Below, piece by piece: positions 11,401 to 21,639 of a stretch of DNA of 64,000 nt; positions within the stretch are counted from its first letter, which is position 1, and the number at the start of each line of letters is the position of its first letter. The translations under genes were made by a program, and so were the position numbers. Location of the stretch: positions 34,565,366 through 34,629,365 of the forward strand of contig CAIIXF020000001.1 in the NCBI GenBank assembly GCA_903813345.2, in the 5' to 3' direction. The notes below the pieces were generated by a model. The model ran no database searches. It saw only the letters and a program-made list of their open reading frames with translations, and had not been told where the DNA came from. The DNA comes from Owenia fusiformis. Lineage: Eukaryota; Annelida; Polychaeta; Sabellida; Oweniidae.

Positions 11401-12372
11401 AAGGCGTTGTAGTTATCACGAAATAACGCATTGACCCTTGAACTTTACTTTGTTGACGTGTCAACCAAGCATGTCTGGTGTGAAAATTAAAAGAATATTA
11501 AGCAATGTTCTACATCCGCCAAGCTAAGTGAAGTAGTCAATATTAAAAATTACCAATTTCAAGTGAAGTACGCAACGAACGAAACTGCGTGATCTACACT
11601 CCCACTATTGGTCTGAATGAAATGCTACGTAGAAATATGAGCCGTCTGCTGTATTAGTCGATTAATAGAGAAAGACCTGTTGGTGATGCTTTATAATTTA
11701 GACCAAAACATTGAAGAACAAACGAACCTGTAAATCGTGAAAACAACGAACAAATATTCGGTTTTCACATATGTTCGGTAATTTTTCGTATTGAAACTTC
11801 CGGAACTTACAAGGAAATCATTCATTTTCTCGATCCATGATTTACCTCTTGGATGTTGTGGCAAATGCTCCATGGTTGACGGAACAAAGGTGATATGGTT
11901 TCATTAAGATTCGGGTTCTAACCTTTACAAGGTAAGTCAGACTCCCAAACGTCAGCTAACTCTTATATTTAGCATGTTAGCGACGCAGACAGGCCTTGAA
12001 AAAAATAGTAGGCTAATTCATTAATATCGAAACAGTTTTTTGTGGATCTAACTGTAAGGAGCTACAACTGCAAACATACATGCTCAATGAGTACTTGACA
12101 TCATCAATTTACACGTGACTCATGTATTGTTTATCAGACAGATTTTATCAAAAACATTGTGTAGCCTATTTGACAGGTGCTGCATAATTTCAAATAAATG
12201 AAATTGATGTATCTTCTACAAAAATGAACATATAACTTTGAAACTCTGCAGACATTCAAATAAGAAAATGAAGCATAAGATAAGGTGAATGCAACACTCT
12301 AAAGCGACTCAACTTACACATAGTTTTGTAAAGAAACCCAACAGTGGCGTCATCCGCATCTTCGTCCGCCAT
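2419..12372 (-). CDS. PHF14: PHF14, PHD finger protein 14, 5' exons 1-5 (partial gene)
   Basis: Chromatin reader; the family has a PHD-zinc knuckle-extended PHD cassette and works in the nucleus. Coding exons on the minus strand are 12372-12318, 7775-7665, 7450-7358, 2812-2646 and 2504-2419, giving 170 codons plus 2 nt. Phases agree at every junction. The protein starts MADEDADD, then carries KRRVKP and DSSDDSDY, which match the KRRQVKP and DSSDDSDF of human PHF14. A long acidic stretch follows. Exon 5 reaches ICCVCQGED, the first zinc ligands of PHD1 (human ICCVCLGD). The remainder lies beyond the left edge. Intron 3 appears to use a GC donor (GCAAGT). Introns 1 and 3 are filled with LINEs, a mariner and inverted-repeat elements. 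Identification rests on these motifs plus the head-to-head position with NDUFA4, as in human. The exact acidic exon set is inferred. Confidence 0.88.
3110..3968 (-). mobile_element. LINE 3' fragment (C-terminal region of a non-LTR reverse transcriptase ORF)
   Basis: Two minus-strand reading frames (3968-3687 and 3653-3261) encode the part after the polymerase domain of a LINE ORF2. The upstream part has a typical RLWNR motif. The downstream part has SLIAQLRTGILPL, then a CQIC...ESHFVYEC zinc-knuckle-like motif. The two frames differ, so at least one frameshift separates them. The 3' end (low coordinates) finishes in a TAAA/TGAA-rich tail near 3110-3135. The polymerase half is missing, as expected for 5' truncation. 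It sits inside PHF14 intron 3 in the same orientation as the gene. The clade cannot be set from this portion. Confidence 0.8.
4027..7150 (+). mobile_element. LINE, 5'-truncated non-LTR retrotransposon, split by a mariner
   Basis: The reverse transcriptase starts in mid-domain (NKATSPDMISNRMLK), continues through KKGDKSNIQNFRPITLL and the block-A motif ISAAFDTL, is interrupted at 4629-5675, and resumes with SVPQGSILGPLLF and the catalytic IYADDTSLY (around 5770). A thumb and post-polymerase region follows to about 6540. The segment 6570-6950 carries a CKCGCSNETSIHVMFSC zinc-binding motif typical of LINE ORF2 C-termini. A short 3' UTR ends in an A-rich tail (about 7106-7150). The coding frame shifts at about 4393 and again near 6010 and 6540, so the copy is dead. 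It lies antisense in PHF14 intron 3. A Jockey/CR1-like group is likely but not proven. Confidence 0.88.
4629..5675 (-). mobile_element. Mariner element (1047 bp) inserted in the LINE
   Basis: The left end CAGGGTGATCAATAAATAAG is repeated inverted at the right end (5651-5675), with matching ends of at least 40 bp. A TA duplication flanks it (4627-4628 and 5676-5677), the signature of Tc1/mariner insertion. Removing the element and one TA restores the LINE reading frame across the site. On the minus strand at 5293-5093 a transposase piece shows HWDNASSH (second catalytic Asp) and SPDLSPI, both diagnostic of mariner. The rest of the transposase is not readable, and the element is shorter than an intact mariner of about 1.3 kb, so it is a deleted, inactive copy. 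Confidence 0.92.
7151..7357. other. PHF14 intron 3, unique remainder
   Basis: This short stretch lies between the LINE tail and the GC donor of PHF14 exon 3. No other feature is visible. Confidence 0.5.
7788..7870 (-). mobile_element. Partial copy of the TGTCACCACC small inverted-repeat family
   Basis: The words GTGTCACCACCTATTTG and CATTTGTTCCAGATG match the better copy at 63400-63520 in the same order. It lies just upstream of PHF14 exon 2, inside intron 1. Only about 80 bp can be aligned by eye. Confidence 0.5.
8336..8632. mobile_element. Small inverted-repeat element with GGGCGTAG ends
   Basis: The left end ATGGGCGTAG is inverted at the right as CTACGCCCAT. Near the left end a GC-rich block reads GGCCGAAGGCCGCAC, then a GGGGGTCCGGGGGTATAC word. 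A related block is at about 57030-57110. This type of end (GGGCGTAGCC) recurs at 35170-35407 and in the split copy at 37161/45268. It is non-coding, within PHF14 intron 1. Confidence 0.6.
8746..9174 (-). mobile_element. Partial copy of the TTAA-flanked element family
   Basis: This block aligns closely by eye with 25737-26089: ACAAAAATGG, TTAGAGCAATATATTGGGCA, TTCTGTTC[AG]GTGACC, and an end of TCACTTCCTG...GTACCTTAA. Only the right part is present. It confirms that the 24.9-26.1 kb element belongs to a multicopy family. Confidence 0.7.
9330..10360 (+). repeat. Family A repeat copy, interrupted by a LINE fragment
   Basis: The left part (9330-9515) matches 809-975 almost base for base, including AACAACGGCAACGCCAAAG. 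The right part (10222-10360) resumes with CACTACTTTTCGTGTAATGG and AAAATGGTGGCCATTTTT, internal units of the same family. The GGAC-run end is absent. A reverse transcriptase fragment fills the middle. Confidence 0.72.
9537..10222 (+). mobile_element. LINE reverse transcriptase fragment
   Basis: One uninterrupted frame of about 227 codons encodes the core of a non-LTR reverse transcriptase: block A VLMDLSKAFDCLPHD, then PQRVKI, the GIPQGSILGPCLFN block, and catalytic YNYADDNTIS. It ends in a premature stop inside the thumb region. Neither an endonuclease nor a poly(A) tail is present, so both ends are missing, unlike a normal 5'-truncated LINE insertion. It sits within a family A repeat, in PHF14 intron 1, antisense to the gene. 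This is a different family from the LINE at 4.0-7.1 kb, judging by the distinct motif wording. Confidence 0.85.
10361..10639. other. PHF14 intron 1, unique stretch
   Basis: AT-rich intronic sequence with no exon or repeat I can support. Confidence 0.4.
10640..12012. mobile_element. Inverted-repeat DNA element with about 130-bp arms
   Basis: Bases 11181-11315 return inverted at 11877-12012 with few mismatches; shared words include GTCTGCGTCGCTAACATG and GTTAGAACCCGAATCTTAAT. Inside and to the left, a second pair of direct repeats (ACATGTTCGGTAAT, about 10858 and 11768) occurs. The left flank (10655-10745) shares AAAATTTCGAACG and CCGAACGAAATGCGTAC with 24065-24110. No transposase is readable. 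It probably represents one or two nested non-autonomous elements in PHF14 intron 1. Confidence 0.6.
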
Positions 12373-12631
12373 TTTAACAAGATAATCTCAAAAGCCAAAA
12401 TTGATTTAGTTTAACATCATGTTATGAAATCAGTTCTTCTCAAATTGTAATTTTAATAAAGTAATTATAAATTGAAGACGAGCTAGTAACTATTTAGATC
12501 TAACAGGTATGGAAATGATATCAACCGTTTACATTTGAGACTAGGGATATCCGGGTACTTTCTAAAAAATTTCACTTCTAGAAATTTTATTCTCCTTTTT
12601 AAATCAAGGATACAGCCACACTAGATTCACC
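12373..12631. promoter_or_regulatory. Shared divergent promoter region of PHF14 and NDUFA4
   Basis: Only 259 bp separate the PHF14 start codon (12372, minus) and the NDUFA4 start codon (12632, plus), so both 5' UTRs and both core promoters must fit here unless upstream non-coding exons exist. The sequence is AT-rich. I see no clear TATA box placed for either gene, and no CpG-rich block. The GGCGGAC around the PHF14 start codon is the only GC-rich patch. Confidence 0.65.
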
Positions 12632-15600
12632 ATGATGCAAGGGCTGACTGCTGCGTCAATTACAAAGCATCCAGCTGTAAGTATTACTAAAATTTAAGTG
12701 TCATTATTAGGGTTTAGTTTAGTTATTTTCCATTACCTTTCCGACCGACCAAGCATTTTTATAAAATGACCTTGAACTTCACACTGGTACCTGCGCTTTA
12801 CTTCGGTCCAAAGCCTTCTCTATATTCCGGCTTTGAGGAGGAAGATTGAGCTGCCTTAGTATTATAAATATTGTAAATCATTGTGTCACACGTACAGTAA
12901 ATATGGCATAATAATATGAAATACGTAAAGGCTAGAGTACCGACAATTGTCGGTACTCTAGACTCTGATGTGGTGGCACGCTAGAGGACCGACAAATAAA
13001 TTGTCGGTACGGGAGATATGCTGTGTTAAGACGCTAGAGGACCGACAAATATTGATTTTCGAATTTTCTGGCGCATGCGCAATGCGCGGGGGGATATTTC
13101 AGATATCATACGGATATTTTGGGAACAAGAGCAAAACCCGGGGAGGGCATTAGCCCCGGTTACCCGGGGATTACCAAACCCAGTCAAAAAATGGTAACCC
13201 GAGAACAGGGAATGGTAGTAAACGTTGAAAACCCAATAAAAACATGAACAAATAAGACGTTAGAGAGCTATTAATGCAGAGTAAACGGCTATATATATTC
13301 TAAACTGACAGGATATTTCTCCTGAGCCGATCAGGCGTAGAAAGGGGCGTTTGCTACCCATTAGATAGAAGAAAATAGCTAGAATGTTTTTTATTTGATG
13401 CTTATGGTATGAGGTTCCATATCCATCCGCCAAAAGGTATGACCCCTATATAGTCCATTTAAAAACCTGTGGTATCGTTCTAATTAACCCATAGTTGGCT
13501 TCTAGGGTACCTAGTATGCCACTATTTGGTATCAAAATAAAGAGGAGTTCAACTTTCATTTGAATTACGAAAATAGCGATAGGCCAAAATAGTTCCGAAC
13601 GTGAGCATGTTTACTACGCGTTTGCCAGTCATATCAGAATTGAGGTAGTGGTAGCAAACGCGAGTTACAATAAACGGACGCTGATATCTCAAAAAGTAAC
13701 CTGACTCCCTATAATTTGATGTCGGTCAATCGAACCCCTATATGGACAGGTGCATTTTGATATATAACACTATGGGGGGTAAGCGTTTCATAGTTGGTCA
13801 CGAACGCCATATGTGCAAAGACGGTATTGTTATGAATTTTCGAATTTGGTGTTGGATTACGGTACTCATACCTTATAGCACAATTTTTTGATGGAATTTG
13901 CATTTGGCTCCCTTAGTTAATGGCCACGATTCCATCTCGCATGAGAGAGCTACCAAACGCAAAGTAAACAGTGATATATTCCAAATGAGATATTTCTCCT
14001 GTGCCATGGCGTAGTAAGGGTAGAGAGCGACGGGGGCGAAAGCACTGAAGCATCCCCTCCCATAACTGTATATATCGACCCATTAGATAGAACAAGAAAA
14101 GAGCTTTAAAATGTTTTTTAATTGAAGCTTGTACGACAATTTTGATGGAAGTTGAATCAATTTTTGTCGAAATAAATTATGGCTCACTACAAGTTAATGC
14201 CTGTACGATTCCATACTGCAAAAGAAGCACTATAACCCCCTCAAAAGAAAAAAGTAGGTCCTGCCGGGATTCGAACTCTGGATCGAGTGTGTTCGAGTCG
14301 TGCTCGCTAACCACTAGGCTACCAGTGATGAGGTTATTTCTAAGAGTAGAAGTAGTGCATTTATTTATGAAATTGTCGGCTCTCTAGCAAAAACATGTAG
14401 CAGCCACTTGCGTACCGACAATTGTCGGTTCTCTATATGGCACTACTAGGTGACGATAGAGTGCCGACAATTGTCGGTACCCAAGCAAATACCCCTGGAC
14501 AGTCTCCTGGAGCCACTCCGTATGAAATATACCTTTATGTATAGATTTGAAGAACATCAGCTCACATCCCCGTCTGAATCTATTGTTAAATTTGATTTCT
14601 TTAAAGCGAGAATAATTTCAAATTTTGTTCACGTCCAGAACCGGAAGCGATTTTTAGCTACAGCGAGAAAATTTCACCATGTGTCAAACTCCGAAATGAA
14701 ATTTTCAAATATCTAAATCAAGACAAGCAACGTTCATCCTGAATATTATTAATATTCTTAAAAATATTTATAAAATTTATTAAAAATGAGATCAAGGTGC
14801 GTGTAGGTGCGTGTAGCACCTTTTCTAGAGTACATACGAAATCAATGAAGTTACGTCTAGCTGTAAGCTAGAGACTCGAGTAACCTGCGCTAAGCCCTTC
14901 TCATCCTACAGTCTAGTGGTGGGACTCGTGTGGATTATCCTACTCGAGTAGAGGCTCTTGAACACTCGATTTATTCGCGATTTAAATGAATGATTTTTGA
15001 AAAAAGTTCAGAAAAACTTTCTTTGGAAAGTTACAAACGTTCACATCCTGTAGCAATGTTTTGAAGTGTTCTCGGTTCAACCTACCTTGAATAACTCCAA
15101 CATTCTCATCAAATTATTCAAATAGAATAACTCAATACACTTTATATGTTCTTGTTTTGCATTGAAAAGTAAAAAATTAGCAATTTACGCTAATTAGTTT
15201 GACCTACTTAAACATGTCGTCCAAGTGCGCAAGCGCTCCGGGGTCTAGTGATGGGGATGTTCCATTACAATTCAATGGGTAAATTTAGTGCATCACAAAC
15301 TTTATTTTATCCAATTAACGATGTTTTAACAAATTTTTACGAAGGCCCCCCACGAAGTGGGCGGAGCCATTCGTTCTATGGACCGACTGTCGACCATTCA
15401 CGTGACCAAAAGTCCGCCATTATTACCTTATATGGCAAATCATCAAAGCAACGATCACAACGTCATATGTTGTGTTTGTGATGAAGATATGACGTAATAT
15501 AATATAAACTATGACGTCAGTTACTTATTGCCCTATCAACTAAACAGACAAGAAAGCTAAACGGCACACATCACAGTGTTTATTATATTTTAATTTGTGA

Positions 15601-18600
15601 CGTCATTAATATGTTACCTAACCAACAGAAAACAAGCAGTTACATGTAGTTTGTTCATTGTCTTTCTCTGTGGTATTTTCATAAAAAGTGGATCAGTTTT
15701 GTCAAAATAGCATTATGGCCTTCGTATTTTTCTAGTGTCATTTTCACTTGATTTTCTTGTTGTGAAGTCATTCAATCATTTGTCCTTCATAACTAGAAAT
15801 ATAACAGTTCCAGTGCTCTCCCCAGGATTTTTTTGTAGGGAGGATTTTGTAAAAAAAAATTGCAACATTTTGGGATTTTGTTATTCTGAAAATGCAACAT
15901 TTTAATATTTTTTACTCATAAAGTGCAACATTTGCGGATCTGGGGGGGGGAGCGCCCCCCCCCCCCCCCTTGGGTGGGCCCAGAAAAAAAATTGGGCCCA
16001 AAAAGGCCTTGTTGGTTCCCAGATCCGCCCCTGTTTACGTACTGATTATGCCTGTTTATCAAATATTTATGAAAAAAGTAATCTAGGTTTACATTTTTGG
16101 TAGATCTAATAAACTTTTAAAATTTTAATTTGCCGCTTTGTCCATTCAGCAAAAAAAGCATATTTTTTGTTGAAATTCCACAGGGCCATTTTTAGTTAAT
16201 CGGGCGACCAGATTCACTTAAAAAGTACTTACACTCGATTGTGTTGTACCAGACAACTTGCCAGCGGTGTGCTTCTGACATTCTTCTGATAAAATCAAGT
16301 AAATATATCGAGATGAGGGGAAAGTTCGGTTGTTTGAAATAGCGAACAATTCATTTTCATCCATGTTAATCTGTCATTGAACCAAATAAATGTGCGTTCG
16401 ATAAAGTTCTGCATATACAAACGACATGAATTTACGATCGATCAACTAAAATAGCGAACATTCGCTTTTCTTCCATGTAAATCTGTAATTGAAACAAAGG
16501 AATATGCATTCGATAAAACACTGCATAAGTGAAAATTTAAAAACAAACAAAACTTCAATTTTTCGGTAAGATTTTGTTATTTTAAATCTTTGAGGCGGAG
16601 AAACAACGTGTAAGGTTTGTCAGTGGCGCAAGGAATAACCATGAGGCGCATTTCTTTGATTGCAATTGTTTGGAGGCGCGGCGCCTCAGTAAGTTCAACG
16701 TAGGGAGAGCACAGAGTTCATAAATTCTTGTGGAGAAAAAGAATCTTGTCCACCATTCCCGAATCCAACTTGGCCCTCTTCTTAGTTACAAGATTTGATG
16801 CTGTTGAAAACATACGCTCGCTGGCAGTGCTTGTCACCTGAACACACAGAAGTTGTCTTGCCAGTCTAAAAACATTGTGTTGACAGTTACAATCAAGCCC
16901 TGGTCTGCTATTATATTTACTGAAACTACCTTGGCCACATTCTGTGAAAGTGATGCAGTTCAGTAAGCCCGCACTAAGTTACTGGCCCCTGATTTATTGT
17001 ATCCAAAGACATCTTAATATACATTAATACTCACATTCTCTTTTTTCCAGTTGGTCCCACTTTTCGTGGCCATTGCTGGTGGAATGGGCCTTTCTTTCAC
17101 GTATTTGGGACGTCTTGCATTTAAGTGTCCTGATGTCTGGTAAGTCCATTTTATTTTGAATGATTCATAACTGATACCACTCACTGTTATAGCCTAGTAT
17201 GAGTTTTATTTGCATGTGTTTTAAATGAGACAGTGGGTGAAGTTACATTTGTGTGTATTTTAAAGTCTACCAGAAATCACTTGATTTGTCTTTTCCTTTA
17301 TGAATTTTGCTGTTTATAATTATATTGTGTTTGCATATAATTTAAACCCTTTATTGTTGAATATGGAATTGTTAGGATCAACTTTTATTTGAACCCCTTT
17401 TTGAATCTTTTCAAATTGATTAAATCCAGGGCTTGCATTAACAGCGTCCTGTACATGTTAAGGACTCAAAAATAATTTGGAGGACGCAAAAATTGAAAAT
17501 ATTTCCGTTTTTTGGACGCAAATTTTTTTTAGGTCAATACTACAATGTGTTTACAACGATACCTAACAAAAACAAATAATTATGATCTCTCACCTTTATT
17601 TGAATCGTAAATAAGGCTCAACATGTTGAATATTTACAAATAATCATGATTCTCTCGAATTTTTTCGACTTTGTTTATTTTTAGATTTGAAACCATGACA
17701 CGCCACAGTTTTTCCTATTCAGAAACAAATATTACTAGGTTATTCATGAAATAAAATGTATTCATTGGCGAATGAACGAACATGCATTTATTCAGTCCGT
17801 ACTTAACGTTTACTTCCGTTTTAAATTCGCGGCAAGAAATCATGACAAGTAAGTTAATAAAAGTAACATTGGAAAGATGTTTTACTGACCTATTGTTGTG
17901 ATGAAGCAAAGAAAATCATGTGACAAAATTAACTTCAAGGTGTTTTGGTAAAAAATGCTTTTAAAATAAAGTTATACCTCAAAACAGGCTAGAAATAAAG
18001 GACACACTGGGACTCACAAATTTTCTAACCTAATGCAAGCGCTGATTAAATCTCATCAATAGTTCATCCTCGATCAACTTGTATTACTATCAGCTACTGT
18101 TATGTATGTATGTATAAATATTGTCAGTGAATTTCTAAAATCAGTTAAAATTGCTATTTTCTGGGAAAGTTCATGGTCCTACCCAGTCCTGGCTTAAAAC
18201 AGGTTAAGATACTCTTCTTAAGATCACTCCCTAGTTTAAATGTTTGTGCTCAGTAATTCATCATTAATTACAAACTTATGATTGTTAAAGATATCGGGTC
18301 TCCTAAAAACACAATTAGACTAACCCCCTGATTTTTTCGTGTTATTTGATGTAGTACAAGTTTATTTATCAACTTAAAAATTCTGAGGCTTGAATTAATT
18401 GGTTAACAGTATCAATTCGATGATTGTTCCTAGCCATGAATTTCCACTTTCAACAGTAGAAATTCAAAATAAAATTTAAAAAGCCCGCTCAAATTTGTTC
18501 CAGTCTGATTGGCTTTTTCCTTCAGTTTCAACAGATTGTTTTGACTCAGAGAAGCCATATTTATTACTTCTAAGGGGTTGAAATATAGATAAATCCCCAA

Positions 18601-19717
18601 AAAACATTGTATATAATGTTTTCGACTTATTGCATTCAATTCTGACAGTTGGTTGTCCTGTTGATTTCCTCAGTATATTGGTGATATTGTGATTATGATT
18701 TGGTCTCAAGATATATCTAAGGTATATGATGTTTTATGAGCAGTTATATTGGGACATAACTGATTGTCCAGAATAGAAATCTTGACGACTGGATCTCTTT
18801 AATTGCTTTCAAGCTGCTTGATTTGATGATTCTTCTACCTATATGAGACACATAGTCTTTGATACTGTTTTCATACTCTGATCAAGTTAGCTTTTTCTAT
18901 TGCATATGCATCCATTACTTACCCAAGTTAGTATTACTTTATGCATGCAATAAGTTGATATTCTTTATTTCTTGTGTTTTAGCTGGAACAGAGACTCATC
19001 TTATCCTTATGAGCGATATGCCAACAAACAGTACAAAGTAAGTCGATCAGCTGACATGGAACCTGGATTTAGTATTTTACTGTATGCAAATATTGTTAAT
19101 TTATGAATTGGAATTTAATAGAGTTATCAGATGTTGCATTTAAATCATCATGAGAAATCATGGGCTTCTATTAGTTCCTTTCTATTTTAAAAACCTTAAA
19201 AAACAGGAAGATCTGATGAGTATCAGAATGTATTTAATTTTGTTGCTGAGTGTATCTAGGTGACATTTTTCCTCAAGATGCGTAAAATTTTGAGATATGC
19301 CTATATTTTTCTAATGTTTTGAAGCTTGTATCTCTATTTACTGGACTTCTACTTAGCTGCCAAATCTTGAAAACAACTAATCTGTCAAAATAAGTAGCGC
19401 CAAATTAAGTAGAATTTCAGTGTGTCATTTGGATTAATGAATAGATTTTAGTTGGCATATATGATAGAATGAATATCAGTGTTACTTCTATTTGAAATTG
19501 AATAATTTGCATTTAATATTACTGCAACTAAACTCGTAGGATAAAGTTTCCATATGTCTAGACTCTACTTTTATACTGAAAGTCATTTCAGAGCTGCCAT
19601 TTATTCTTAAATCTAAAATAACTCTCCTTTCAGTTCTACAGTGAGAAAATTGACTACAAGAACCTGAAACAACCTGCTGAGCGACCAGTCCTCCCCAAGA
19701 TGGAACCAGGATCATAA
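12632..19717 (+). CDS. NDUFA4: NDUFA4, cytochrome c oxidase-associated subunit (MLRQ)
   Basis: Small inner-membrane subunit, first assigned to complex I and now regarded as a cytochrome c oxidase subunit. Exons are 12632-12676, 17051-17139, 18983-19037 and 19634-19717. All introns are GT-AG and all phases match, giving 90 aa (human 81). The protein starts with two adjacent Met codons (MMQGLTAAS; the second, 12635, may be used). It then has KHPALVPLF, one transmembrane helix (about residues 16-38), the family words RLAFKCPDVCW and QYKFYS, and a tail ending KMEPGS. The CPDVCW...QYKFYS spacing agrees with human NPDVCW...QYKFYS. It is divergent from PHF14 with a shared promoter. Intron 1 (4.4 kb) and intron 2 (1.8 kb) hold several inverted-repeat elements. 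Confidence 0.95.
12930..14485. mobile_element. Element bounded by ACCGACAATTGTCGGT palindromes
   Basis: A perfect 30-bp palindrome occupies 12932-12961, centred on ACCGACAATTGTCGGT. Further copies of the motif occur at about 12998-13018 and 13045 (left) and at about 14376, 14413 and 14464 (right). Clustering at both ends suggests element termini with iterated palindromic sites. The interior (13050-14250) is single-copy in this window, with no coding exon recognised, apart from a tRNA-like stretch. It lies in NDUFA4 intron 1. Confidence 0.5.
14258..14328 (-). other. tRNA-like sequence (tRNA pseudogene or SINE head)
   Basis: On the minus strand an A-box-like TAGCCTAGTGG (14321-14311) is followed about 45 bp on by a B-box-like GTTCGAATCCC (14276-14266), the internal promoter layout of a tRNA. 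The acceptor stem does not pair and the T stem has mismatches, so it is not a working tRNA gene. A SINE head or tRNA pseudogene carried by the surrounding element is most likely. Confidence 0.6.
15811..16712. mobile_element. Inverted-repeat element with GTGCTCTCCC ends and a nested GC-rich element
   Basis: GTGCTCTCCCCA at 15812 returns inverted as TAGGGAGAGCAC at about 16700. An inner piece (about 15935-16033) runs between GGATCTGGGGGGGGGAGCG and CAGATCCGCCCCTG, typical ends of another small element, and contains a long C run. It is non-coding, in NDUFA4 intron 1. Confidence 0.55.
17430..18046. mobile_element. Inverted-repeat element in NDUFA4 intron 2
   Basis: GGGCTTGCATTAACAGCG at the left matches, inverted, CTAATGCAAGCGCTG at the right. 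The element fills a third of NDUFA4 intron 2. No coding potential was recognised. The ends are short, so the limits are approximate. Confidence 0.5.
18047..18982. other. NDUFA4 intron 2 remainder
   Basis: Unique AT-rich intron sequence up to the TTTTAG acceptor before exon 3. No additional exon is supported. Confidence 0.4.
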
Positions 19718-19786
19718 ACACAGCACATCTTATAGGAAATTGTATTATAGACAGAACAGTTGCCAGTTAGCCTATGCAACATTTCG

Positions 19787-19792
19787 AATAAA
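19787..19792 (+). promoter_or_regulatory. NDUFA4 polyadenylation signal, proximal candidate
   Basis: AATAAA lies 70 bp after the NDUFA4 stop codon. A second AATAAA at 20116-20121 is followed by a GT-rich stretch (TTTTGTTTGTTTG), so the gene may have two 3' UTR lengths. Confidence 0.55.
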
Positions 19793-20115
19793 AAATCCAA
19801 TTGCATTCAAATTATTTTATTTATAAGACCGTGAGTCTTGCTAGATATTGATTCCTGATGTTGATGTTATATTCAAATTGACTTGATAAACCCTTTATGT
19901 GATCTTTAATTAGTGTTGATTATGTGTATTTGTTCCAGTGTCCAAATGTCCTGTTAATAACTTGATACTCAATTCATGTACCTTGTATTTTAAAAGATCT
20001 TCAGCAACTAAATGTAAACTTTTTTGTCACAATTTAGTTAGCAAACCTGAAGCGCACAACATTTTTCTCCATTTAACTGCTTATGTGAAGTTTTGATAAA
20101 AATGACTGAAGTTTG

Positions 20116-20121
20116 AATAAA
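20116..20121 (+). promoter_or_regulatory. NDUFA4 polyadenylation signal, distal candidate
   Basis: This AATAAA is followed about 20-35 bp downstream by a GT-rich region, the better context of the two candidate signals. Confidence 0.5.
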
Positions 20122-20175
20122 TAGTGACACAGAAAAATGATGTATTTTGTTTGTTTGACCTACCAGTACATGTTA

Positions 20176-20350
20176 TGTCACCACCAAAAAGTGACATATT
20201 GTTATAGCCACAATTTTTTTGTCACCACCACAATTTGTGACATATTGTTATAGTCTCCAACTATTTTGAGGATAGTGGTTGGTGTTGGGTGGTCGATGTT
20301 CCCCCTCTGTAACGAATGGCAGGTGGTGACATTTTGCATGTTGTTGCCTT
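20176..20350 (+). mobile_element. TGTCACCACC small inverted-repeat element, copy 1
   Basis: It begins TGTCACCACC and ends GGTGGTGACA, so the ends are inverted repeats. The right end extends into TTTTGCATG. Internal words AGTCTCCAAC, GTTGGTGTT and AATGGCAGGTGGTGAC recur in copies at 50833-50960, 56447-56572 and (inverted) 63395-63525. The left end is doubled here. No coding sequence. Confidence 0.75.
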
Positions 20351-20589
20351 GAACCAACACCCATTGCAAACATTAGATCGACTCTGATGTCTCAGTCTCA
20401 CCCAGTATTAAAGCAACTAAGTGCTGCTATCTCATGAGAATTGAAAATCACCTCACACCACATAGCATGAACATTCATTTGCACTGTTCTGTTGGCAAGT
20501 ATATATGAGATGTCATTTACTATTCTAGTTCCTGAATAAAGTATTATCGTATGATCTGTAAAATGAAGCCCTCTGATTGGTCAGTTCTT

Positions 20590-20812
20590 GTGCTGTACCA
20601 ATCTGTATTGCTACTGAGATTGTCCCCGTTGATCATCTCCGTCGCAATACAGAAATATTGGTACGGAGGGGACAATCTCAGTAGCAATACAGAGGATCAC
20701 ACGATAAAAACGTTATTGAATGATTTGAGGTGCAATACAGGATATATTCTGCTCTAGAAATTCTGTATTGGAACGAGACGAAGTCGAGTGCCAATACAGA
20801 ATATCGAGAATA
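20590..20812. repeat. Hairpin repeat built on CTGTATTG words
   Basis: CTGTATTGCTACTGAGATTG (from about 20604) returns inverted at about 20667-20692 as ATCTCAGTAGCAATACAG, with GGGGACA also inverted. Further CCAATACAGAAT words follow to 20808. This could fold into an arm of roughly 25 bp or more. It is probably a small foldback element. Confidence 0.65.
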
Positions 20813-21570
20813 ATCTAATCAAAATTCTCAATTTGAATATGTTCCGGCCAAGCCCATGGAGCATATCGTAATATGGTCCTCCATGATGGTGAAGACACTG
20901 TCATATATCAGTGAACAGGATATTCCTATTTAATATTAATGGCTATCCCAAAATTCTGTACCATATTTATTGAATGTTCAATGATTGTTAAAGAGGGAAT
21001 GGCAGAAAATATGCCAGCATAATTGGAATACATGTATATGATGGCAAGTGGAATATTCACAAGTGGTCTATGTCAATAATCTGCAAAGGCTAATAAGCCC
21101 ATTTAAAGCAAATATATGGTTTAACAGTGATCGAATTTGGATAAAATATTATTTATCCCTTAACATTTAAAAATAGATGTATGGTTTCAACTTAAATTTG
21201 ATTAATAAGATACTAGTACTGAACACTGGTGATGACTGTCAGGCTACTGCGTTGACATCGCCACTGTTTACCAGTAGTGCATGCTGTCTGCTCTGCACTG
21301 GGGACCACCCTATAATATGTATATGCAACTTCTAGTAATGTACTGGAATACTCTATTATGAACACTATCTGGCTTGCTCTATCAACATAATCTCCATATT
21401 GAGGAAGTCCAATAAGTTCCAAACCACAGATATAAATCATTTCAAGAATGGATTTGATAAGCACCTCTATAAGACAGAAACTTCTTCACAACTAACCCAT
21501 GCCCCCCATGTTCAGTGAGCAATTAAACAACGCCCCCCCCCCCCTCTTTATATGGCATAAAAATAATATA
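20813..21570. other. Intergenic stretch without gene
   Basis: Unique AT-rich sequence with a C run at 21532-21543. No exon or RNA gene was seen. Confidence 0.4.
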
Positions 21571-21639
21571 TAAAAGATCTGGATCATACAGCACCATCCT
21601 TCTTTCCAGAATAATAGATATAGATAGACTTACAACCAT

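Noticed and set aside
14258-14328. Functional tRNA gene
   Set aside because: The A and B boxes look right but the acceptor stem does not pair and the T stem is mismatched.
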